From a bacterium (GTDB lineage Bacteria; CLD3; SB21): a stretch of 49,226 nucleotides of DNA. Where the stretch lies: assembly GCA_016787925.1 (NCBI GenBank), contig JAEUSK010000047.1:1-49226 (forward strand), read 5' to 3'. The stretch's first letter is position 1; each line of letters starts with the position of its first letter. Below the pieces are notes generated by a model that saw only the letters and a list, made by a program, of their open reading frames with translations, searched no databases and had not been told where the DNA came from. Below, in pieces: positions 1 to 10,186 of the stretch. The position numbers and the translations under genes were made by a program.

Positions 1-1
1 T

Positions 2-2925
2 TTTCAATATGCGCCCCAAGACAGTGTGGGAATATTAAGGGACACATTAGTTGCGTCAGGGGTCGGGATTACAATGAGTGTTGCTTCAATTCCCGTCGGC
101 GGGACTGCCAAAAGTTATCAATGGCTTAAGGACGGCGTTACAATTTCCGGAGCCACTAATGCGGATTATAGTATTGCCGCCGTTATGAGTTTGGATGCCG
201 GCCCTTACGTTTGCAGGATTACCGATGCGAATGTGCCGGGACTGGAATTGTATTCACGCGTTTTTACGCTTAACGTGATCAATCCGCCGCTGGTCGCTAC
301 CGATTCTCTCGCTCTTGTTGCCTTATACGACAGTCTTGGCGGAACGAATTGGACGAATCAGAACAACTGGAAATCAAGTAATCCTGTTTCGCAATGGTTT
401 GGAATTACTGTAACGCCGTACGCAGCAGTCAGCCGTGTAACCGCAATCAACTTGTACAATAACAATCTTACTGGACGTATGCCTGCCGCTATCGGCAATC
501 TCGACAGTTTGGAATCCCTTGATTTGTCATATAATAAACTGAATGGTACAATACCGGATCAGATCACAAACCTAAAAGCGCTATCGCACCTTAATCTGTA
601 CGGTCAGACCTATGTTGATTATCAAATAGGCGGACTAACGGGCTCAATTCCTGTAAACATAGGCCAGATGACATCACTTGAATTGTTGTATCTGCAAGGT
701 AACAAACTGACAGGCTCTATACCGGCCGGTTTAGGAAACCTGTCCCGCCTGACATCTCTCAGTTTAGCATCCAATCAGCTGACGGGCGCCATTCCGATTG
801 AAATATGGAATTTGGCCAATCTGATATACCTGGATTTATCATGGAATAATGGCCTATCCGTTGGAGCCTTGCCGGCATCGATAACCAATTTGACAAGTTT
901 GAACGATCTTTATCTTTATCAATGCGGTATAACGAGTTTACCGAATATGTCTTCAATGACAAACCTGCGGACACTAGGTCTTGGGTATAATCAATTGACC
1001 GGCGCTATTCCCAGTTGGATAGGAAGCCTGTCCCAATTGACCGGTCTAAACTTGTCGTCTAACCAATTCTCACCGGCTCCGTTTCCGAGCTTTTTCACGA
1101 CTATGACTTCGCTGACTAATCTCGAACTATTCAGTGATTCCATCACCGGCAGTATCCCAAACTTGTCAGCATTGACCAATCTATATTATCTGAACTTACA
1201 GAATAATCAGATCGTTGATTTTCCTGATCTGAGCAGTATGACCACTCTCAATAATTTGCATCTTACCGGTAATCGTTTGAACTTTGCAGACATTCAGCCC
1301 AATATTATTCCCGGGCGATACATACAATATGGAAATCAGGCCGCCGTTGGCACGGCGAAAGATACAACACTCCAGCCTTCCGACACTTATGTCATGTCGG
1401 TCAGCGGAATTGATGTTGGCGGTACTGCCAACCAATATCAGTGGGCAAAGAATTTTAACGATATTATTGGAGCAACCGGAAGTGACTACACGATTATTTC
1501 GGCAACGCCCGCCGATAACGGATCCTACGTTTGTAAAATTACGGACGACAATGTGCCCGGCCTGACACTTGAGACTTTGCCTATTAATGTCACGGTCATT
1601 TCACCGGTCGCGCATCTCGGCGATTCGCTTGCGCTGGTTGCATTCTATGACAGCTTAGGCGGTAACAACTGGTTCAATAGGACAAATTGGAAAACCAGCG
1701 CCCCGATCGGCCAGTGGTTCGGAGTTTCAATTGCATCGAGCGCGACTCTGACAAGAGTCAGCGGCATCGCATTGCCGAATAATAATCTGCAAGGCCGTAT
1801 CCCGTCTGCTCTTGGCAGAATGGACAGCCTGAAAACGCTGAATCTTCTCGAAACGTCCTTTTCCGGAACTATCCCGGACAGTATCTATGCTTTGCGGGAA
1901 CTGACGCAGCTAACGCTGAGAACAACCCAAGCCGGGCGTCTGACAGGTACTTTGTCCCCCAAAGTCGGAAGATTAACGAAGCTGACTAACTTAAGTCTTA
2001 GCGGCAATTTGTTGGCTGGAAATATCCCGGACTCGGTTTATACATTAACCGGACTGACAAATTTGAGTCTTGCCGACAACCAATTTACAGGAACGGTATC
2101 CACATTGTTGGGGAATTTGGTTAATTTAACTGCTCTTCGGCTCGGAGGAAACCAACTTTCGGGTTCGGTTCCGACGCAAATTAGCAATATGACCGGCCTT
2201 CAGACTCTTACAATTAATGCAAATCAATTCACCGGCGCTTTTCCGGATTTTGTATGGAACATGACTTCGCTCCGCACTTTAGACTTGTCTAACAATCGAT
2301 TTATTCCCGGACCGCTTTCTGCATCGGTTCAGAATTTGACGAGTCTGCAAACGCTGATCCTTTATGGCGATTCACTTACCGGAACGATTCCCGGATTGAT
2401 CGGTAACCTGGCTTCACTGTCCTACGTGGATCTTGGCGGTAACTTATTCACCGGGGCTGTGCCGACAGAGTTTGCCGCAATGCCACTCTTAGGTTATTTG
2501 CTGATACACAATAACAGGTTCGACAGTATGCCGGATTTGTCTGCGCTTAATCTTAATTATTTCGACGTGTCAGGTAATAAATTTGATTTTGGCGATTTGA
2601 TCCCGAATATCGGCGCAGTGAATGCAGCCAACCCGCCACTCAGTAATTTTATTTACAGTCCGCAGGACAGTATCTCCGGCAACCCACATATCGCGGTGAA
2701 TGCCGGCGCATCCTTTGGCGTAACCGTGCAAACGTATAACAACGGGAACAATACATTTCAGTGGTATCGAAACAAGATATCCCTCATCGGGGCCAGCGGA
2801 TCAAGCTATTCTGTGTCCTCGGCGTCGTCATCCAATACCGGCGGATTCTACTGCCGCGTGACCAATCCTGCACTGCCGTTACTGAACCTTTACACAAACA
2901 CAACCAGGGTAACGCTTGAAGCACC
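2..2925 (+). repeat. Tandem Ig+LRR supermodule, period about 1.32 kb
   Basis: Two copies of an Ig domain plus capped LRR block occupy 2-1321 and 1322-2647, followed by an Ig domain alone at 2648-2925. Each unit begins with a related linker (FQYAPQDS at base 2, IQYGNQAA near 1322, FIYSPQDS near 2648). The LRR caps near 300 and 1620 are closely similar (DSLALVAxYDSLGGxNW). Similarity is at protein level with clear divergence, so this is an old internal duplication. Confidence 0.85.
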
Positions 2926-5900
2926 GCCTGCGATCCCCCAGTTAACCAGCCTGGTTCCCGGCAACGGCACCGCAACGCTAACCTGGCGGAAAAGCAGCGA
3001 TCCCGATGTGAGGGCTTATTATCTTTATGCGGGACAGACGCTAAACCCGACAACCGCTGTTGATTCAACGCTTTCAATTTCTGATACGACCAGAACCATC
3101 TACAACCTGGCTATAGGGCAGAGATACTATTTTAGAATCAAAGCAATTGACACAGTGGGCTTGGCGAGTTCGTACTCAAATGAGCTGAGTGATATTATTA
3201 AAGACGCTACACCGCCGGCACAGCCCACCGGATTTACAGCGTATGCAGGAAATGAAGAGGTCAAACTTTTCTGGGATCCGGTGCCGGACGCTGATCTGGC
3301 ATATTACATTCTTTACCGCAGTACCACGCCGGGCTTTACGCCAATGGCCTCAGACAGCGTTGGTTTGGTGAATTTTCCCGCAAATTCAAATGCGTCGGCG
3401 CTGCTTACTTCTCATTTTGATGTGACCGTGAGCAACGGAACAGCTTACTATTACAAATTAGCCGCGGTAGACAGTTCGGGCAATCTGAGTACCTTGGCAT
3501 CGCAGTCCGCGATAACGCCTTCGACGAGCATTCCAACCTGGATCAGCCAGTCGGCTCCCACGGATTATGGGCTTTTCTGGAGTGCAAAATTCATTAATCC
3601 TCGAGTCGGCTATATTGCCGCAACGGGCGGTTTACTAAAATCAACGGACGGCGGTGCAAATTGGACGCCGCAATTCCCCGGCTTTATTACTAATTTCCGG
3701 CATATCGAATACAAAGATTCCATGACCTTTTGGGCTGGAGGTGGAAGTTCTTTCATAGCTTACTCCAATAATGGCGGCAATACTTTTGTTCAACAGAATG
3801 CCTCATCCGGTGTTAGAAACATGAAGTTTGTTGATGCGACCCACGGCTGGGTCGCCGGCAACGGCGTAAGGTATACTACAGACGGAGGAACTATATGGGC
3901 TCTACCCGTGACCAATGTACCTAGCGCTCAGTATAGAGGTATCACGTTCGTGGATACGTTAAACGGATGGGTTGCGAAGTATGGAATTGGCGCACCTCCT
4001 TCCGCGCTCATCTACCACACTATAGACGGCGGGGTCAATTGGACTCTACAGGCCGACCTGAGTGCCGCCAACGGATACGCGGGCGGGTTATACAATATGC
4101 AGATGATTAACGCAACAACGGGGTATGCCGTCGGCGGAGACAGATTGCAGGCAGGCACTCAAGGCGCTGCGGTATTTAAGACAACGGACGGAGGTTCGAC
4201 ATGGAACGATGTGTCGCCGAATTGCCCCGAAGACGTGTATGGCATCGATTTCAAGGATGCTAATAATGGATGGATATCCACGACGCACGGATTTGTATTT
4301 CATACCACCAATGGAGGAGTAAGCTGGGAGTTTCAGTCAACACGTAACACGGGGACTCTTTTTAGCATAAATGTCTTGGACCCTCAGGGCTTGGGTTGGG
4401 TTACTGACTTTAATGCATCAGTAGTATACAAACTAAATACACTGCCCGGGGGAGGCGGGACGAACCAGGCTCCAACCATTACACTAAATTCTCCGGATAT
4501 ATTTAATGGCGACACATTGTGGGGAGGCCGCCCTGCTTTGATCAGATGGAGCGCTAATGACGACAACGGCGTGGCCAAGATTGTGGTAGAATATGCGAAA
4601 AACGGTTCGACATTTTCTGTACTCACGCAAGCTTTTGCAGCTAACGGAACCTATAATTGGGCCGTACCGGATGACGAATCTACTTTGACCGGCGCAATCC
4701 GCGTAACGGCGTATGACCAGCAGGGACTGAGCGCTTCATCACAGACGTTTGCGCCTGTTGTCATTCTGCCCAACGCCAGCTATACCCATGCAACGACACA
4801 AGCCGCGCTGACCATACAGAATAACGGCGAGATAGGAACCGGTAATTACGGGCTGAACAAGCCTTCTTTCCAGTACCCTTTAGGAACTGCAAACGATCAA
4901 TTACACAGCGGAATATTTTATCTTGGATTTGTACGTGGAATTGGTGATACAGTTGGCGTGGCAAATCCTTTTAATACCAATTATTATGAACCGCTCACGT
5001 CTATTACGACGACGGATTACGGCACTTATGAGCAAAGCGTCACAACCTACAAAGATAATTTTGGCGCAGGGCTCGAAGTTCAGCAGACTACGGTGTCAAA
5101 AAATGACGGGAAATTCTTTATCACTGAATATGCGGTGACCAATAAAAGTGGATCGCAGATCAACGATCTGTTCTTAGGCCAGTGGTTTGATTTTGACGTC
5201 AAGCCCAATCCCGGAACCAACCTGAGCGGTTTTGATTTTTCACAGCTTCTAGCCTATATTTATGATGCCAATAATCCAAGCGGTTCTTATGTGGGCATGA
5301 AAGTGCTGGATACCGACCCGTCCACATTCCGAAGATTCACCAGCGCCCAGGTAGCTGCGCTCAATACACCGGGGAAAACGTATTCTCAGTTTTCAGCCGG
5401 CGTAGACAATCCGGCAGGCGATCCGTCGGGCGATTATAATGTGGAATTCGGGCGCGGCCCGTATTTTATCAGCAACAATCAAACTGAAAAATTGGCTTTT
5501 GTGATCTGTGCGGGAACAGGTTTGGCCGATCTTCAGTCAGTTGCTGTAGAAGCCCAAGCATTCTGGACCGCGATCCGCACTGCACCGGTCACTCCTACCG
5601 GAGTTGTTGCAACACCGCAGTCCGCATCAGAAATCAGTTTGTCCTGGAATGTCGTGGGTAACGCATCGCTGTACCGCATCTATCGTTCTACCGTAAGCAA
5701 TAGCGGATACGTACAGGTTGATTCCGTTATCGCACCGACAACCACGTATTTGGATGATAATCTCCAGCCCGTGACGACGTATTTTTATAAGATCTATGCA
5801 GTGAATAACGTCGGTATTTCTCCGGCTTCATCAATTGGATTTACGACGACCAGTGCCCCGGCCGCGCCCGCTGCGCCTACCGGCCTAAGCGCCTCGGCAC

Positions 5901-7756
5901 TTTCGGCGACGTCTATCCGTCTTAACTGGACGGCCAGCGCATCAGGAAATCCGACGATTTATAAAATTTTCCGGGCACTGGGAACTCCGGTAACATTTAC
6001 ACAAATTGATTCGGTAAATGCTTCGGCTACGACCTACGACAATACTGGGTTGCTGGAAAATTCGACATATTACTATATAGTGTATGCGGCGCATCCGTGG
6101 GGTGTATCGCAGGCGTCGGGTCAGACCAGCGCAACTACAAGTTTAGTGGCTCCTGTAATAACGGGCGCTCAAGCTCAGCACACGCCAACTACACCGTCGG
6201 AGAATCAGGCGGTCACGATCTCGGTTCCTGTGGCCGGCAGCGGACTCACGGTTAGAATTTTCACCGGCGCAGGTTATCAAATTCTCGGCGATTCGACGGA
6301 TATGACATTATCGGGCGGGAATACGTATTCGTATACTGTACCTGCAAATCGGGTCAGCTATCTGGGATTATGGTACCGCATCAAAGCGATCAACGCCGCC
6401 GGCGTGGATATTTACCCGGCAACCGGAAGAACAGAGATTGCCATTACCGCAAATCCAGGATCCGTTGCTACGATCATAACGAGTGGGGCCTATTCAAGCG
6501 GTATCGCAGCCGACGGATATTCGACCATTTCGCTGCCGCTCAATACGTCCTTAAACCTGGTTCCGATACTTGGCGCTCAGGAGTTTGACGGAAATAATGT
6601 GCCCACAAATTGGCGTGCGGTTACTTACGATCCGACTAGTACTACATTCAGCAACGTGACGTCGCTGGTAAATAACACGGCGTATTTTCTCTATATCAGA
6701 GGAGATGATCCGGTAGCCGTTTTTAGCGGCATGCCGGCCGGAAGTACAAATCCAAAACTATTATTTGATGCGTACGTTCTGAAGCCGGGCTGGAATCTGG
6801 TTCCATGGCCGTTTGCATTTGGGGCAACCATATCTGTCACTGACCCTGCGAAAGTCGACGCGGCCATTTGGCAGATGGCTGCAGGCGATTGGAGCCAAGT
6901 CACGCAGGTCAAAGCATTCGGCGGATATGCGATTAAGAATAAGACAGCAGGGAACGTAATTTTGGGAACGGCGGTTAACTGGACAACCGTTGCAGGGAAA
7001 CATCTGGCCGATGCCGACTGGACGATTCGCATCAAAGCGGAATCGTCTAAACGGCATGATTATTTTAATTATATCGGCGTTTCATCGTTGTCAACAGATC
7101 TTTATGACTTGTTAGATGTATCCGAACCGATGAGCATGGGCAATGATGTGAGCCTGTATTTTGCCGCTAAAAACGAATTGGATCAGGTCGAGAAACTCGC
7201 GAGCGATGTTCGTTCCAATCAGGTGGATGGAAATGTCTGGGAGATGAACGTCGCGAATAATGTAAATGAGAAATCGTTGACATTGAATTGGGAATTACCT
7301 GCCATGCCGCCTAATCACAAGATGATGATTGTGGATGTGAATAATAACGAATTCCTCGATATGGAACAGATTGCGACGTATCATTTCCGCGCGAAAAAGG
7401 ACAACAAGTTTAAAATCGTTGTCGGCAAGAACGAATTCGTCGATCAGGCCATCGAGAAGATCCGTGCGGAACTTCCGCGGGAGTTTGGTATTGCTCAAAA
7501 CTATCCGAATCCGTTCAATCCGTCCACAACGATCCAATTTGACGTGGCGCGCTCCGGTAACGTGAAAGTCAAGGTGTACAACGTTCTCGGACAAGAAGTC
7601 GCGACATTGGTGGACGGCTACTTTGAAACCGGCAAGCAATCGGTGCAGTGGAACGGAAAAGATGCGCTGGGCAGGCAGGTTGCCAGCGGCGTGTATATGT
7701 ACCGACTCGAAGCAGGCAAGATCGCGAAAACGAAAAAGATGATGCTGATCAAGTAA
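2..7756 (+). CDS. Giant modular surface/secreted protein (Ig, LRR, FnIII, propeller), 5' partial, C-terminal sorting domain
   Basis: The reading frame is open from base 2, so the gene starts upstream; the GTG at 26 is internal. By nucleotide position the modules are: Ig-like (2-290), plant-type leucine-rich repeats with a SLALVALYDSLGG-type cap (300-1320), Ig (1322-1600), second capped LRR block (1620-2645), third Ig (2648-2925), two FnIII domains (2930-3530), BNR/YCF48-like propeller repeats with STDGGxxW motifs (3530-4460), an Ig-like domain (about 4465-4770), an unrecognised beta-rich domain (4780-5590), two more FnIII (5590-6140), further unrecognised sequence, then a FlgD-like C-terminal domain (7485-7753) with NYPNPFNP, GQEVATL and ASGVYMYRL motifs. 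That last domain is the type IX secretion sorting signature, so export to the cell surface or medium is inferred. The role is probably adhesion or carbohydrate/protein binding; the ligand is unknown. No signal peptide is visible because the N-terminus lies outside the window. Confidence 0.88.
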   Translation, partial: FQYAPQDSVGILRDTLVASGVGITMSVASIPVGGTAKSYQWLKDGVTISGATNADYSIAAVMSLDAGPYVCRITDANVPGLELYSRVFTLNVINPPLVATDSLALVALYDSLGGTNWTNQNNWKSSNPVSQWFGITVTPYAAVSRVTAINLYNNNLTGRMPAAIGNLDSLESLDLSYNKLNGTIPDQITNLKALSHLNLYGQTYVDYQIGGLTGSIPVNIGQMTSLELLYLQGNKLTGSIPAGLGNLSRLTSLSLASNQLTGAIPIEIWNLANLIYLDLSWNNGLSVGALPASITNLTSLNDLYLYQCGITSLPNMSSMTNLRTLGLGYNQLTGAIPSWIGSLSQLTGLNLSSNQFSPAPFPSFFTTMTSLTNLELFSDSITGSIPNLSALTNLYYLNLQNNQIVDFPDLSSMTTLNNLHLTGNRLNFADIQPNIIPGRYIQYGNQAAVGTAKDTTLQPSDTYVMSVSGIDVGGTANQYQWAKNFNDIIGATGSDYTIISATPADNGSYVCKITDDNVPGLTLETLPINVTVISPVAHLGDSLALVAFYDSLGGNNWFNRTNWKTSAPIGQWFGVSIASSATLTRVSGIALPNNNLQGRIPSALGRMDSLKTLNLLETSFSGTIPDSIYALRELTQLTLRTTQAGRLTGTLSPKVGRLTKLTNLSLSGNLLAGNIPDSVYTLTGLTNLSLADNQFTGTVSTLLGNLVNLTALRLGGNQLSGSVPTQISNMTGLQTLTINANQFTGAFPDFVWNMTSLRTLDLSNNRFIPGPLSASVQNLTSLQTLILYGDSLTGTIPGLIGNLASLSYVDLGGNLFTGAVPTEFAAMPLLGYLLIHNNRFDSMPDLSALNLNYFDVSGNKFDFGDLIPNIGAVNAANPPLSNFIYSPQDSISGNPHIAVNAGASFGVTVQTYNNGNNTFQWYRNKISLIGASGSSYSVSSASSSNTGGFYCRVTNPALPLLNLYTNTTRVTLEAPPAIPQLTSLVPGNGTATLTWRKSSDPDVRAYYLYAGQTLNPTTAVDSTLSISDTTRTIYNLAIGQRYYFRIKAIDTVGLASSYSNELSDIIKDATPPAQPTGFTAYAGNEEVKLFWDPVPDADLAYYILYRSTTPGFTPMASDSVGLVNFPANSNASALLTSHFDVTVSNGTAYYYKLAAVDSSGNLSTLASQSAITPSTSIPTWISQSAPTDYGLFWSAKFINPRVGYIAATGGLLKSTDGGANWTPQFPGFITNFRHIEYKDSMTFWAGGGSSFIAYSNNGGNTFVQQNASSGVRNMKFVDATHGWVAGNGVRYTTDGGTIWALPVTNVPSAQYRGITFVDTLNGWVAKYGIGAPPSALIYHTIDGGVNWTLQADLSAANGYAGGLYNMQMINATTGYAVGGDRLQAGTQGAAVFKTTDGGSTWNDVSPNCPEDVYGIDFKDANNGWISTTHGFVFHTTNGGVSWEFQSTRNTGTLFSINVLDPQGLGWVTDFNASVVYKLNTLPGGGGTNQAPTITLNSPDIFNGDTLWGGRPALIRWSANDDNGVAKIVVEYAKNGSTFSVLTQAFAANGTYNWAVPDDESTLTGAIRVTAYDQQGLSASSQTFAPVVILPNASYTHATTQAALTIQNNGEIGTGNYGLNKPSFQYPLGTANDQLHSGIFYLGFVRGIGDTVGVANPFNTNYYEPLTSITTTDYGTYEQSVTTYKDNFGAGLEVQQTTVSKNDGKFFITEYAVTNKSGSQINDLFLGQWFDFDVKPNPGTNLSGFDFSQLLAYIYDANNPSGSYVGMKVLDTDPSTFRRFTSAQVAALNTPGKTYSQFSAGVDNPAGDPSGDYNVEFGRGPYFISNNQTEKLAFVICAGTGLADLQSVAVEAQAFWTAIRTAPVTPTGVVATPQSASEISLSWNVVGNASLYRIYRSTVSNSGYVQVDSVIAPTTTYLDDNLQPVTTYFYKIYAVNNVGISPASSIGFTTTSAPAAPAAPTGLSASALSATSIRLNWTASASGNPTIYKIFRALGTPVTFTQIDSVNASATTYDNTGLLENSTYYYIVYAAHPWGVSQASGQTSATTSLVAPVITGAQAQHTPTTPSENQAVTISVPVAGSGLTVRIFTGAGYQILGDSTDMTLSGGNTYSYTVPANRVSYLGLWYRIKAINAAGVDIYPATGRTEIAITANPGSVATIITSGAYSSGIAADGYSTISLPLNTSLNLVPILGAQEFDGNNVPTNWRAVTYDPTSTTFSNVTSLVNNTAYFLYIRGDDPVAVFSGMPAGSTNPKLLFDAYVLKPGWNLVPWPFAFGATISVTDPAKVDAAIWQMAAGDWSQVTQVKAFGGYAIKNKTAGNVILGTAVNWTTVAGKHLADADWTIRIKAESSKRHDYFNYIGVSSLSTDLYDLLDVSEPMSMGNDVSLYFAAKNELDQVEKLASDVRSNQVDGNVWEMNVANNVNEKSLTLNWELPAMPPNHKMMIVDVNNNEFLDMEQIATYHFRAKKDNKFKIVVGKNEFVDQAIEKIRAELPREFGIAQNYPNPFNPSTTIQFDVARSGNVKVKVYNVLGQEVATLVDGYFETGKQSVQWNGKDALGRQVASGVYMYRLEAGKIAKTKKMMLIK

Positions 7757-7833
7757 AGTATACGCAATAATCATGTTTAAAAAGATATGAAACGCGGGTG
7801 AAGTAAAAAAATAAAATATATGCGCTCCTCTAG

Positions 7834-7871
7834 ATCCCTTGCCGGAACCAACGGCAAGGGATTTATTTTTT
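7834..7871 (+). terminator. Rho-independent terminator after the giant surface-protein gene
   Basis: A perfect 11-bp stem (ATCCCTTGCCG at 7834-7844 pairing with CGGCAAGGGAT at 7852-7862) closes a 7-nt loop and is followed by TTATTTTTT. It lies 78 bp after the stop codon at 7756. Confidence 0.9.
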
Positions 7872-7876
7872 CATGT

Positions 7877-7904
7877 TTGATTTAAGTTGAGCAAATGATA
7901 TATT
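7877..7904 (+). promoter_or_regulatory. Candidate sigma70-type promoter for the enoyl-CoA hydratase gene
   Basis: TTGATT (7877-7882), a 16-nt spacer and TATATT (7899-7904) resemble -35 and -10 elements. They lie directly after the upstream terminator and about 40 bp before the start codon at 7945. Promoter consensus for this lineage is not known to me, so this is tentative. Confidence 0.4.
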
Positions 7905-7944
7905 TTGACTGATTAAGCCATTTATCACAGAAAGGAGTTTTCAC

Positions 7945-8724
7945 ATGTCCTATGAATTCCTGCAGCTCGAGATTGCCGATAAGATCGCGGTCGTGTCTCT
8001 TAATAATCCGCCCGGCAATAGCCTGAAAATGCCACTGCTTCAGGAACTGGATAAGATGCTGGATGAACTTCATGCTAATGCAGCCGTTAAGGTAATTATT
8101 ATAACCGGCGCCGGAAAAATGTTTGCCAGCGGCGCGGACATTGACGAAATATCAAAACTCACCTCAAAGGATCTGGCAAAAGAAATGTCGGCATTCGGAC
8201 AAAAAGTTTTTCTGAAATTAGAACGCGGGCCCAAGCCTGTGATCGCCGCGATCAACGGGTTTTGCCTTGGCGGTGGATTGGAATTGGCGATGAGTTGTCA
8301 CATGCGCATCGCGTCCGATCGTGCCTTGATGGGGTTGCCGGAGATCGCGTTGGGAATTATTCCCGGTTTCGGCGGCACTCAACGTCTTCCGCGCATTGTC
8401 GGTATGAGTAAGGCCACTGAAATGATTTTAAGCGCCGATCAGGTTCGCGCCGAAGAGGCTCTGGCGATCCGGTTGGTAAATAAAGTTGTTTCCAAGGATA
8501 CCTTACTCGAAGATGCGAAGAAAGTTGCCATGAAAATGGTTTCTAAAAGCGGCATGGCTATGTCGCGCGCGTTGAAGTCCATTGGAAATGGAAGCCAGGT
8601 TGATATCGTTAAGGCTATGGATGTCGAGTCGACGTGTTTTGGCGAATTATACGGAACGCACGACATGAAGGAAGGCGTATCGGCATTTCTTGAAAAGAGA
8701 AAAGCCGATTTTCAGGACAAATAA
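7945..8724 (+). CDS. Enoyl-CoA hydratase/isomerase (crotonase family)
   Basis: A 259-residue crotonase-fold enzyme that should hydrate trans-2-enoyl-CoA to 3-hydroxyacyl-CoA in the cytoplasm. The oxyanion-hole segment SGADIDEI (62-69) and the CLGGGLELAM segment (107-116) are present. The two catalytic glutamates of true hydratases fall at Glu113 and Glu133 ([14 protein letters not shown]), which supports hydratase rather than isomerase activity. Length is normal for the family. The start is supported by AAAGGAG about 8 bases upstream of ATG. It is the first gene of a same-strand run leading to trmB and adk, but shares no obvious pathway with them. A second crotonase domain lies in the FadB-like protein at 39958-42093. 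The exact acyl chain specificity cannot be told from sequence. Confidence 0.9.
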   Translation: MSYEFLQLEIADKIAVVSLNNPPGNSLKMPLLQELDKMLDELHANAAVKVIIITGAGKMFASGADIDEISKLTSKDLAKEMSAFGQKVFLKLERGPKPVIAAINGFCLGGGLELAMSCHMRIASDRALMGLPEIALGIIPGFGGTQRLPRIVGMSKATEMILSADQVRAEEALAIRLVNKVVSKDTLLEDAKKVAMKMVSKSGMAMSRALKSIGNGSQVDIVKAMDVESTCFGELYGTHDMKEGVSAFLEKRKADFQDK

Positions 8725-8754
8725 TATATTTATCATACGAAGTAGTTTTTATAA

Positions 8755-9474
8755 TTGAATACCTATATCATTGACTGGCATAAAGCGGAAGTAAACCGCC
8801 TCATTCGTGAAGGCGTTCCTGTTCTTTGGCAAGATGTATTTGAAAACACGAATCCGCTGGATCTTGAAATTGGAATCGGTAACGGAAGTTTTTTAGTTCC
8901 TTTTGCAAAGGACCACCCTGACCGAAACATGATCGGCATTGAGATCGAGGGCGTCTATCTGAAAAAGGCGAACAAAAAGCTGGTCAAACAAGCTGTTGCA
9001 AATGCACGCTTGCTTATCGGAGACGCAAAATTCCTCACGTGGAAATTGTTTGCCGACGAAAGTATTGAAGATGTGTATATAAATTATCCCGATCCGTGGT
9101 TTAAAAAACGGCACAAAAAGCGCCGTCTGATCAATCCGATCTCTTTGCGTATGCTTGCATTAAAAATGCGTTCCATTCTGACTATTGCAACCGATGATGA
9201 AGAATACCGGGATTGGGTGATCGCAAGTATTAAAGAGACGCAGTGTTTTGAACCGATGCTTCCGAAAATATTTGTAACCGATTTGGAAAATTATTATCCG
9301 ACGAAGTATGAAAAGAAATGGAAAGATCAGGGAAAACCGGTTTTTTATATGAAGTTCAGAAAAAAACGAAACCCTGAAATGGATTGGTCAGAATATATCG
9401 AAACACAAAACTTACAATTTACGCTCAATAAAGCCATGGGTCATCATCATAAGATGAAATCTGCGAAGAGCTAA
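8755..9474 (+). CDS. trmB: tRNA (guanine-N7-)-methyltransferase
   Basis: A 239-residue Rossmann-fold SAM-dependent methyltransferase that forms m7G46 in tRNA variable loops. The SAM-binding motif LEIGIGNGSF lies near residues 37-46 and the acidic IGIEIE motif about 20 residues later. The TrmB signature NYPDPWFKKRHKKRR is near residues 103-117. The C-terminal region YYPTKYEKKWKDQGKPVFYMKF is typical of the family. The start is a TTG with only a weak purine-rich stretch (GAAG) upstream, and no better start lies before the conserved fold. It sits 30 bp after the crotonase gene and 20 bp before adk, so co-transcription is likely. Confidence 0.93.
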   Translation: MNTYIIDWHKAEVNRLIREGVPVLWQDVFENTNPLDLEIGIGNGSFLVPFAKDHPDRNMIGIEIEGVYLKKANKKLVKQAVANARLLIGDAKFLTWKLFADESIEDVYINYPDPWFKKRHKKRRLINPISLRMLALKMRSILTIATDDEEYRDWVIASIKETQCFEPMLPKIFVTDLENYYPTKYEKKWKDQGKPVFYMKFRKKRNPEMDWSEYIETQNLQFTLNKAMGHHHKMKSAKS

Positions 9475-9494
9475 TTTGAATAGGAGACAGGATC

Positions 9495-10148
9495 ATGCGT
9501 CTATTACTACTGGGAGCGCCGGGAGTGGGAAAAGGGACTCAGGCCAGAAAGCTGGTCGACACTTTTAATATTCCTCAAATATCAACGGGAGATATGCTGC
9601 GTGAAGCGATAAAGAAAAACAGCCCGCTGGGTATAGAGGCAAAAACTTACATGGACGACGGCCGGCTCGTTCCGGACGGACTGATTATCTCGCTTGTTGA
9701 AGAGAGGCTTAAAGCAGGCGATGCTCAGAAAGGCTTTATATTGGACGGTTTCCCGCGAACATTGCCTCAGGCCGAGGCGCTTGAGAATTCGCTGCACAAG
9801 ATGCAAATCAAACTGGATGCCGTGATTGATTTTAATGTGCCATACAAGAATCTCGTAGAGCGGCTAGCCAACCGTCTTGTGTGCAGGAGTTGCGGAACGG
9901 TGTATAACGTGGTTACCCATCCTCCAAAAAAAGAAAAAATCTGCGACGTATGCGCAGGAGAGATATATCAACGTTCCGACGATACGCGAGAGGCGATAGA
10001 AAACCGTTTAAAAGTTTATGAGCATGAAACGGCGCCTTTGCGGAATTTTTATAAATCGCTCGGTAAACTAACGTACCTTAACGGGGAGCGCTCGGAAGAA
10101 CAGGTTTATGACGATATCATGGCAATTATTCGCCCTCCAAAGAAATAA
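9495..10148 (+). CDS. adk: Adenylate kinase, zinc-binding long form
   Basis: A 217-residue cytoplasmic kinase interconverting AMP plus ATP and two ADP. The P-loop GAPGVGKGT is at residues 7-15, the AMP-binding STGDMLR at 30-36, and the DGFPRT motif at 84-89. The LID domain carries four cysteines (130, 133, 150, 153) as CxxC...CxxC, the zinc-binding arrangement of many bacterial long-form enzymes. The start ATG is preceded by TAGGAGACAGG. It follows trmB by 20 bp. Confidence 0.96.
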   Translation: MRLLLLGAPGVGKGTQARKLVDTFNIPQISTGDMLREAIKKNSPLGIEAKTYMDDGRLVPDGLIISLVEERLKAGDAQKGFILDGFPRTLPQAEALENSLHKMQIKLDAVIDFNVPYKNLVERLANRLVCRSCGTVYNVVTHPPKKEKICDVCAGEIYQRSDDTREAIENRLKVYEHETAPLRNFYKSLGKLTYLNGERSEEQVYDDIMAIIRPPKK

Positions 10149-10186
10149 ATGGTAACCCCCTCATAAATTGAAGCCGGGATGTCATC

